From: Burkholderiales bacterium
GTDB lineage: Bacteria > Pseudomonadota > Gammaproteobacteria > Burkholderiales > Burkholderiaceae_C
DNA: 6,308 nt
Assembly: GCA_025354615.1 (NCBI GenBank)
Contig: JANXMO010000216.1
Coordinates: 1-6,308 of the forward strand
Direction: 5' to 3'
How positions within the stretch are numbered: the stretch's first letter is position 1; each line of letters starts with the position of its first letter. The notes under the pieces were generated by a model. It ran no database searches and was not told the DNA's origin. It saw only the letters and a list, made by a program, of their open reading frames with translations. The position numbers were made by a program, and so were the translations under genes. Of this stretch, positions 1 through 5,196 are shown one piece after another.

Positions 1-767
1 GGATCGGCGGTAATTGCACCGTCAGCTGCATGTTGATGGGCGTCGGCGCGCTCTACAAAGCCGGCTTGGTCGAGTGGATGACGACGCAAACCTACCAAGC
101 CGCCTCGGGCGGCGGCGCGCAGCACATGCGCGAGCTGTTAACGCAATATGGAAGCCTGCATGCGGAAGTCCGCGCCTTGCTGGACGATCCGCAAAGCGCC
201 ATTCTGGAAATCGACCGCCGTGTGCTGGCCCGTCAGCGTTCCTGCACTGAAGCCGAGACGGCGCAGTTTGGCGTACCGCTGGCAGGGTCTCTGATTCCGT
301 GGATCGACAAAGACCTGGGAATTGGTAAAAACCGCGATGATGCTGCCTGGGGCACCAGCCGTGAAGAATGGAAGGGCGGCGCTGAAACCAACAAAATTCT
401 CGGCCTGGGCGCTGGATTTACAGCGCCTGCCGTGCCGGTTGACGGGTTTTGTGTGCGCATTGGCGCCATGCGTTGCCACAGCCAGGCCTTGTTGTTCAAG
501 CTCAAGCAAGACGTTCCGCTGGCTGACATCGAAGGCATGATCGCCGCTGACAACGCCTGGGTGAAGGTGGTGCCCAACACCCGCGAAGACACCGTTCAGG
601 CGCTGACGCCGGTGGCCGTCACCGGCACGCTCGACATCCCGGTGGGCCGGCTGCGGAAAATGGCCATGGGCCCGACTTATCTGGGTGCTTTTACCGTCGG
701 CGACCAATTGTTGTGGGGCGCTGCCGAACCGTTGCGGCGCATGCTGCGCATCCTGCTTGAAGCCTGA
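1..767 (+). CDS. asd: aspartate-semialdehyde dehydrogenase, C-terminal part (5' truncated by window)
   Basis: This enzyme reduces L-aspartyl-4-phosphate to L-aspartate-4-semialdehyde with NADPH, in the cytoplasm, at the branch to lysine/diaminopimelate, threonine and methionine. The frame is open from base 3 and ends at TGA 765-767, giving 254 residues. It begins at IGGNCTVS, so the catalytic cysteine (codon 15-17) is present. The N-terminal NADP-binding part, about 130 residues in the E. coli protein, lies outside the window. Also visible are the active-site glutamine of TYQAASGGG (codon 96-98), RxxxxxxH in [12 protein letters not shown] (Arg 456-458, His 477-479; E. coli Arg267/His274) and the family-typical end [17 protein letters not shown]. 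Compared from memory with E. coli Asd, about 9 residues are inserted before [15 protein letters not shown] (bases about 327-353). The identification is very secure. The gene is separated from fimV by 269 nt and may be its own transcription unit. Confidence 0.97.
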   Translation, partial: IGGNCTVSCMLMGVGALYKAGLVEWMTTQTYQAASGGGAQHMRELLTQYGSLHAEVRALLDDPQSAILEIDRRVLARQRSCTEAETAQFGVPLAGSLIPWIDKDLGIGKNRDDAAWGTSREEWKGGAETNKILGLGAGFTAPAVPVDGFCVRIGAMRCHSQALLFKLKQDVPLADIEGMIAADNAWVKVVPNTREDTVQALTPVAVTGTLDIPVGRLRKMAMGPTYLGAFTVGDQLLWGAAEPLRRMLRILLEA

Positions 768-777
768 CGCCTCAGGC
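762..777 (+). terminator. small perfect hairpin over the asd stop codon; weak terminator candidate
   Basis: GCCTGA-CGCC-TCAGGC forms a perfect 6-bp stem with a 4-nt loop, and the asd stop codon sits inside the left arm. No T-run follows; the next bases are AGCGGGCGCC. It is therefore not a canonical intrinsic terminator. It could stabilise the asd mRNA 3' end or be chance in GC-rich DNA. Confidence 0.25.
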
Positions 778-855
778 AGCGGGCGCCCCGTTGTCCTGGT
801 ACGACAGCGGTGGCCGGTGCAGGCCGTTACCGACGCCCGCCGGCGCTGCGTTTTG

Positions 856-884
856 TTGTCATCGACAGGGGGCAATGCTATGGT
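856..884 (+). promoter_or_regulatory. candidate sigma-70 promoter for fimV (-35 TTGTCA, -10 TATGGT)
   Basis: TTGTCA (856-861, 5 of 6 consensus bases) is followed after exactly 17 nt by TATGGT (879-884, 4 of 6). Transcription would begin near 891 and leave a leader of roughly 146 nt before the fimV start. It is the best promoter-like pair I see in the asd-fimV gap and would serve fimV-truA-trpF-trpB. It is a motif match only. Confidence 0.4.
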
Positions 885-977
885 CATCGCCAGCCGGCCC
901 GCCGTTCGGCAAGGGGTTGGGCCTTTAGGCGTTGAGGGCATGGGCGATTTGTTTCGCGTAGGCCGTTTGATGGCGCA

Positions 978-1012
978 AGCCGCTTGAAACCTGTTGTCCC
1001 TTGCGGGCGGCT
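978..1012 (+). other. inverted repeat, possible stem-loop in the fimV leader
   Basis: AGCCGC (978-983) and GCGGCT (1007-1012) are perfect reverse complements. In RNA the stem can grow inward by two G-U pairs and one G-C pair to 9 bp, leaving a 17-nt loop. The structure would end 14 nt before the fimV Shine-Dalgarno, so it could affect translation. It could equally be chance at this GC content. Confidence 0.25.
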
Positions 1013-1026
1013 CTGTGGCAGACCTT

Positions 1027-1031
1027 GGGAG
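1027..1031 (+). promoter_or_regulatory. Shine-Dalgarno that sets the fimV TTG start
   Basis: GGGAG lies 5 nt before TTG 1037. No comparable site precedes the upstream in-frame TTG codons at 1001 and 1025. The first residues after 1037 (MKKRSQNRIRS) give a normal charged signal-peptide N-region, which supports this start. Confidence 0.7.
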
Positions 1032-1036
1032 ACGCT

Positions 1037-3640
1037 TTGAAAAAACGCTCGCAAAATCGTATTCGATCGGTTTTGAATTGGGCCGCAACCGCGGCGTTGT
1101 GCGCCGCAGGGTCTCACGCTTCGGCGCTGGGTTTGGGCCGTTTGTCAGTGCAATCGGCGCTTGGCGAATCGCTGAGGGCTGAGATCGACATCACCAGTTT
1201 GTCGCCCGAAGAGGCGGACAACCTGCGTATACGTATCGCGCCACCCGATGCCTACCGCGCGTCAGGGGTTGATTACAACGCCGTGCTATCGGCTACCCAG
1301 GTGCAGATGGCCAAGCGCGGTGACGGCCGGCCCTACCTGGTGCTCAGCAGCGAACGGGCGGTTCAAGAACCGTTCATCGATGTGATTCTGGAGCTGTCGT
1401 GGGCCACGGGCCGCCTGGTTCGCGAATACACGCTGCTGTTCGATCCGCCTTCTCTACGCCCTGCGGCGGCGGCTCCACCGTTGACCTCACCCGTGATCAT
1501 CGGAACCCAGACACCGCAGCCCGGAGCTGCTTCCACTGCCGTGCGTGTGCCACCCGCCTTGCCTGCTCAAAGCATCGCCCCGCCACGGGCTGCGAAACCA
1601 GGGCCTGGCAACGGACGCGAAGCAGCCCTGCCGCCCGCGCAAAGCGCTTCCGCTGCGGTGCGCCCGGCTGCGCACGGGGCGAGCGCTGCCCCGGTTGATG
1701 GTTATCGGGTGCATGCGGGTGAAACCCTGTCCCGCATTGCCAGCCGCACCCAGCCGGCAGGCGTGTCACTCGACCAGATGTTGGTGGCCTTGTATCGCAG
1801 CAATCCACAAGCGTTCATCGGCAACAACATGAACCGGCTGCGCTCTGGCACCGTGCTCGTGGTACCGAATGCTGCCGCCGCTCAGGCGGTGGCCCCGGCC
1901 GAAGCGCGGGAAGTGATTCAGGCACAAAGCGCTGACTTTGGCTCCTACCGTCAACGACTTGCCGGAGCGGTTCCTACCGCCCGCCTGGCCGGCCGGGCAC
2001 GCCAAGACAGCGGCCAGGTGCAGGCGCATGTGGAAGACGCGCGCGCCGATACGGGCGCCGTGCCGGACAAGCTGACTTTGAGCAAAAGCACCGCAGCCCA
2101 GGGCGGCAAAGCGGTTGTAGAAGAAAAGTTGTCGCGCGAGCGCGAGCAGCGCGACGCCGTGGCTCGGGTGGCGGAGTTGTCGAAGAACGTCAGCGACCTG
2201 AACCGTCTATCGGCAGCGCAGGGCAGCGTTGCCAGTGCACACACGGCGGTATCGCCTCCACCAGCGGCGTCCGCGACAAGCGTTTTGCCCCGGCTGCCAG
2301 TTGCAGCGGCGAATTTGCCGGCATCGGCACCCGCATCGGTGCCCGCTTCTGCGGCGCACATTGTGCTGCCGGCGGTGGCAGCGTCAGCCACAGCATCGTC
2401 GGTGCTTACGCCGGCAGTGCCGCGCGCCAGTGCGGTGGCTGCTGCTTCTGCTGCGTCGCCTCCCCCGGCGGTGCTGGTGGCCGACACGCGGCAGGGCGCC
2501 CTGGCCAGCGTCTTTGAAGCGCACCGGCTGGCATTCGGGCTGGCGGGCGGCGTTCTGGCGGCACTGGCGGCGTTGGGTCTTTATCACTTCACCCGCCGGC
2601 CGCGCAAAGACAGCGGTGAAACGTCCTTCCTGGAAAGCCGGTTGCAACCCGATTCCTTCTTTGGCGCCAGCGGCGGCCAGCGCATCGACACGCGGGAAAA
2701 CGGCGGGCCTTCGTCATCGATGAGCTACTCGCTCAGTCAGCTCGATGCGATTGGCGACGTTGACCCCGTTGCAGAAGCCGACGTGTACCTGGCTTACGGC
2801 CGTGACCTTCAGGCTGAAGAAATCTTGAAAGAGGCGATGCGCAGCACGCCCGAGCGGATGGCCATCCGCACCAAACTGCTGGAGGTGTATGCCAAGCGGC
2901 GTGACACCAAAGGTTTTGAGTTGCTCGCCACGCAGCTGTATGCGATGTCCCAAGGCCAGGGTGACGACTGGGCGCATGCCCAGGAAATGGGTTTGGAAAT
3001 TGATCCCGACAACCCGCTCTATCAGCCGGGCGGTGGCCCTGCTTCAGGCGGGGGCAACCACCCGAGCCAGGCGATGGAACCGCTGGGCGCCAGCACCTTG
3101 CCACAAACGGCATTGCCTTCGCCGTCCGAGTTCGGGGATGCGCATCACGAGCCCTCCGTGTCCGCGCCTGCACCTGACATGGGGCTCGATCTGGACCTGG
3201 ATCTGGGCAATGAGCCGGCAGTGACTGCAGGCGATGCACCGCCTGCAACGCTGGATGTCGACAACGCGATGGCGTTTGAGCCTCTTGCACCGGCTGATGC
3301 GGACGAAGTTTCCACGGTCGATCCTGCCGCCACGGCCGCGCCTGACAACCTGCCCGACAACCCGCCGGTTCAGTTCGACCTTTCCAGCATCTCCCTCGAT
3401 CTGGACGATGATCCGCCCGTCTCTGAGCCCACCAACGCAGTTACCACACCGGGCGATCCGATCGACCTGGTTGAACTGGACGACGACGACAACCCCTTGC
3501 AGCGCAAGCTTGAATTGGCTGAAGAATTCCGGCAGATTGGCGATGCCGAAGGCGCGCGTGACCTGCTTCAGGAAGTCGCCAGCAAGGGCAGCGGGGCCTT
3601 GCAAGCCAAAGCGCAAAGCATGCTGGACGCATTGGGATGA
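1037..3640 (+). CDS. fimV: FimV/HubP-family polar pilus-assembly protein
   Basis: This is an 867-residue inner-membrane protein. Family members (FimV in Pseudomonas, HubP in Vibrio, TspA in Neisseria) organise the cell pole and support type IV pilus assembly and twitching. In order: signal peptide 1-30 with an AxA-type cleavage site (HASA|LGLG); the FimV N-terminal domain, about 31-138 (LGLGRLSVQSALGESLRAEI...); a Pro/Ala linker; a LysM peptidoglycan-binding domain, about 223-278 (YRVHAGETLSRIA...VVPN); a short charged probable coiled coil, about 358-392; an Ala/Pro/Ser-rich low-complexity stretch to about 490; one membrane helix, about 498-516, followed by TRRPRK, which places the C-terminus in the cytoplasm; a TPR-like segment, about 579-665 (ADVYLAYGRDLQAEEIL...); an acidic linker; and the FimV C-terminal domain, about 819-867 (NPLQRKLELAEEFRQIGDAEGARDLLQEV...). 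Cys22 is not in a lipobox. The TTG start is chosen because of GGGAG at 1027-1031 and the signal peptide. truA follows after 6 nt. Confidence 0.95.
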   Translation: MKKRSQNRIRSVLNWAATAALCAAGSHASALGLGRLSVQSALGESLRAEIDITSLSPEEADNLRIRIAPPDAYRASGVDYNAVLSATQVQMAKRGDGRPYLVLSSERAVQEPFIDVILELSWATGRLVREYTLLFDPPSLRPAAAAPPLTSPVIIGTQTPQPGAASTAVRVPPALPAQSIAPPRAAKPGPGNGREAALPPAQSASAAVRPAAHGASAAPVDGYRVHAGETLSRIASRTQPAGVSLDQMLVALYRSNPQAFIGNNMNRLRSGTVLVVPNAAAAQAVAPAEAREVIQAQSADFGSYRQRLAGAVPTARLAGRARQDSGQVQAHVEDARADTGAVPDKLTLSKSTAAQGGKAVVEEKLSREREQRDAVARVAELSKNVSDLNRLSAAQGSVASAHTAVSPPPAASATSVLPRLPVAAANLPASAPASVPASAAHIVLPAVAASATASSVLTPAVPRASAVAAASAASPPPAVLVADTRQGALASVFEAHRLAFGLAGGVLAALAALGLYHFTRRPRKDSGETSFLESRLQPDSFFGASGGQRIDTRENGGPSSSMSYSLSQLDAIGDVDPVAEADVYLAYGRDLQAEEILKEAMRSTPERMAIRTKLLEVYAKRRDTKGFELLATQLYAMSQGQGDDWAHAQEMGLEIDPDNPLYQPGGGPASGGGNHPSQAMEPLGASTLPQTALPSPSEFGDAHHEPSVSAPAPDMGLDLDLDLGNEPAVTAGDAPPATLDVDNAMAFEPLAPADADEVSTVDPAATAAPDNLPDNPPVQFDLSSISLDLDDDPPVSEPTNAVTTPGDPIDLVELDDDDNPLQRKLELAEEFRQIGDAEGARDLLQEVASKGSGALQAKAQSMLDALG
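2321..2344 (+). repeat. 12-nt in-frame tandem repeat in the fimV linker
   Basis: GCATCGGCACCC (2321-2332) is followed directly by GCATCGGTGCCC (2333-2344), differing at 2 of 12 bases. A more diverged third unit (ASAA) comes next. The repeat encodes ASAP-ASVP (residues 429-436) in the periplasmic Ala/Pro/Ser linker. It looks like slippage growth of a flexible spacer. Confidence 0.55.
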
Positions 3641-3646
3641 GCGAAC

Positions 3647-4477
3647 ATGCAAGGGTGGGGGTGTGAGCCCCGCGCGGCTGCATCAAACCTGGCGGTGAGG
3701 CTGGCGCTCGGCATCTGCTACCGGGGCGCCGCCTACCACGGCTGGCAAAGCCAAGTGAATGGGCAAACGGTGCAAGATTTCGTAGAGCGTGCTCTGTTGC
3801 AATTCGCCGGCACTGCGGTTCGCACGGTATGCGCCGGCCGAACTGACACCGGTGTGCACGCGTTGAACCAGGTTATTCACTTTGACACAGAATTGCAGCG
3901 TGACACCAATGCCTGGATCCGTGGCGGCAACCGCTACTTGCCAGCGGACATTGCTTTTCAATGGTGCCAACCAGTAGCCGCTGACTTCCACGCCCGCAAC
4001 AGCGCCCGTGGCCGACGCTATGTTTATCTGCTGCTCGAAGCGCCGGTGCGGCCCACCATTGAACAGTCGCTGGCTGGCTGGGTGTTTCGACCGCTCGATG
4101 GCGCCGCAATGAAAGCGGCCGCGGCGCTGTTGGTCGGCGAACATGATTTCAGCGCGTTCCGCTCATCACAGTGCCAGGCGGCGTCGCCCGTCAAGCAACT
4201 GCGCCACATCCAGATCGAACGTCGCGGCCCCTATTGGCGGTTCGATTTCGAGGCCAGCGCTTTTTTACACCACATGGTGCGCAACCTGATGGGCTGCCTG
4301 ATTGCGGTGGGCTCGGGTGCGAAGCCACTGAAATGGCTCGCGCAGGTGCTTGAAAGTCGGGACCGCCGGCTTGCCGCCCCTACTTTTTCTGCGGCCGGTT
4401 TGTATTTCCACGGGCCGTACTACGATGCCGTACATGCCATCACGCAGAACACACCTGCAATGCACTGGCTACCCTGA
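3647..4477 (+). CDS. truA: tRNA pseudouridine(38-40) synthase TruA
   Basis: This cytoplasmic enzyme isomerises uridines 38, 39 and 40 in the anticodon arm of many tRNAs to pseudouridine. From ATG 3647 it has 276 residues; E. coli TruA has 270. The catalytic aspartate is Asp67 in AGRTDTGVHALNQ. Other family motifs are ALGICYRGAAYHGWQ (20-34), FHARNSARGRRYVY (114-127, with conserved Tyr125), GEHDFSAFRSSQCQ (164-177) and FLHHMVRNLMG (206-216). The start is uncertain. Family similarity begins near residue 18, and GTG 3695 would give MRLALGICYRG... and 260 residues, close to the usual N-terminus of relatives. Neither start has a strong Shine-Dalgarno; only GGGATGAG lies upstream of 3647. The gene lies 6 nt after fimV and its stop overlaps the trpF start, so it is probably translated from the same transcript as both. 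Confidence 0.95.
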   Translation: MQGWGCEPRAAASNLAVRLALGICYRGAAYHGWQSQVNGQTVQDFVERALLQFAGTAVRTVCAGRTDTGVHALNQVIHFDTELQRDTNAWIRGGNRYLPADIAFQWCQPVAADFHARNSARGRRYVYLLLEAPVRPTIEQSLAGWVFRPLDGAAMKAAAALLVGEHDFSAFRSSQCQAASPVKQLRHIQIERRGPYWRFDFEASAFLHHMVRNLMGCLIAVGSGAKPLKWLAQVLESRDRRLAAPTFSAAGLYFHGPYYDAVHAITQNTPAMHWLP

Positions 4478-5151
4478 TGACAACTTCTTCTCGCTTCATG
4501 CAGCAACGCACCCGCATCAAGATGTGCGGCCTGACCCGCGAGGCCGATGTGCAAGCTGCCGTCAACGCGGGTGCAGACGCCATTGGCTTCGTTTTCTACG
4601 AGCCCAGCCCACGTCATGTGACGCTGGCCAGAGCGGTTGAGCTGGCTGCGCTGCTGCCGCCATTCGTCATGCCGGTCGGCTTGTTCGTCAACGCAGCCTC
4701 CGGTTTCATTGAAGCGGCCGTCTCAGCCATCGTGCCGTTGATGCTTCAATTTCATGGCGATGAAACACCGGCACAGTGCCGCGCTGTGGGCCGCCCGTAT
4801 ATCCGCGCTGCGCGCATGGGCAACGGATTCGATTTGCTAGACTTTGCCACGCGGTTTGCAGACGCCAAGGCGCTTTTGCTGGACGCCCAAGCAGATGTAT
4901 ACGGTGGCAGCGGAGAGGTTTTTGACTGGTCGGCCGTGCCGGCAGCCGGAGTTGGCGTTCCCTTGATCTTGTCGGGCGGCCTGAAGCCGACCAATGTGTT
5001 GAAAGGCATTGTTCAGGTGCGGCCATGGGCCGTGGATGTCAGCTCCGGCATTGAAGCGGGCTGCAAAGGCGTCAAGGATGCGCAGGCCATGAAGCAGTTT
5101 TGCGCCGCGGTGCGCCAAGCCGATGACTTTCTTGCCTCAACCGTGGGTTGA
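4477..5151 (+). CDS. trpF: N-(5'-phosphoribosyl)anthranilate isomerase TrpF
   Basis: TrpF catalyses the third step of tryptophan synthesis, the Amadori rearrangement of phosphoribosylanthranilate to CdRP, in the cytoplasm. The 224-residue product has the motifs of a monofunctional TIM-barrel enzyme: KMCGLT with the general-base cysteine (Cys17), GFVFYEPSPRHV (37-48), GLFVN (68-72), LQFHGDE (90-96), LLLDAQ with the general-acid aspartate (Asp136), GGSG (143-146), LSGGLKP (165-171) and the phosphate-binding VDVSSGIE (186-193). The ATG at 4477 shares its A with the truA stop (TGATG). No Shine-Dalgarno precedes it, so translation probably depends on re-initiation after truA. ATG 4498 (Met8) is an alternative start, also without a ribosome binding site. 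trpF here is separate from trpC, unlike the E. coli fusion. Confidence 0.97.
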   Translation: MTTSSRFMQQRTRIKMCGLTREADVQAAVNAGADAIGFVFYEPSPRHVTLARAVELAALLPPFVMPVGLFVNAASGFIEAAVSAIVPLMLQFHGDETPAQCRAVGRPYIRAARMGNGFDLLDFATRFADAKALLLDAQADVYGGSGEVFDWSAVPAAGVGVPLILSGGLKPTNVLKGIVQVRPWAVDVSSGIEAGCKGVKDAQAMKQFCAAVRQADDFLASTVG

Positions 5152-5196
5152 ATTTTTCACAGCCAACCGAAGAACTTTGCAAAGCGCCTGGACCGT
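5152..5196 (+). other. trpF-trpB spacer with 10-bp palindrome
   Basis: This 45-nt gap has no hairpin-plus-T-run and no leader peptide. It holds the perfect 10-bp palindrome CTTTGCAAAG (5175-5184), which could be a protein-binding half-site arrangement or chance. The short ATTTTT at 5152-5157 follows the trpF stop but has no stem before it. Read-through from trpF into trpB is expected. Confidence 0.3.

Larger units (their letters stand above)
768..1036 (+). other. asd-fimV intergenic region / probable fimV leader
   Basis: These 269 nt show no convincing gene. The first half (778-850) is very GC-rich with several 4-bp inverted repeats, such as CGGG-CGC-CCCG at 780-790 and CGCC-CGCC-GGCG at 834-845. 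The latter is followed 5 nt later by TTTTGTTGT, which is terminator-like but too weak to call. The middle holds a promoter candidate (856-884). The last part holds an inverted repeat (978-1012) and the fimV ribosome binding site (1027-1031). A 35-codon open frame (880-987) is discussed under findings. P. aeruginosa has a second asd-like gene (usg) between asd and fimV; no trace of one is seen here. Confidence 0.6.

Noticed and set aside
834..859. Possible intrinsic terminator CGCC-CGCC-GGCG followed by TTTTGTTGT
   Set aside because: The stem is only 4 bp, 5 nt separate it from the T-rich run, and the T-rich run overlaps the better-supported -35 element.
138..1088. Long open frame on the minus strand (316 codons) across asd and the asd-fimV gap
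   Set aside because: It lies antisense to the clearly conserved asd frame, has no recognisable domain, and its composition (Arg, His, Gln, Pro rich) is typical of the reverse strand of GC-rich genes.
1094..1107. Lipobox-like Leu-Cys in the FimV signal peptide (Cys22)
   Set aside because: The residue before Cys is Leu, which does not fit the lipobox. The AxA site at residues 28-30 fits signal peptidase I and family practice.
1986..1993. GGCCGGCC palindrome
   Set aside because: It is inside the fimV coding region and expected by chance at this GC content.
1951..2487. Minus-strand 178-codon frame and plus-strand frame 2229-2723 inside fimV
   Set aside because: Both are shadows of the Ala/Pro-rich fimV linker, where GC-rich codons suppress stops in other frames. 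Neither has a domain or ribosome binding site.
3044..3652. Minus-strand 202-codon frame antisense to the fimV tail
   Set aside because: It mirrors the acidic repeat-containing tail of fimV. It shows no family motif, and fimV has full domain support on the plus strand.
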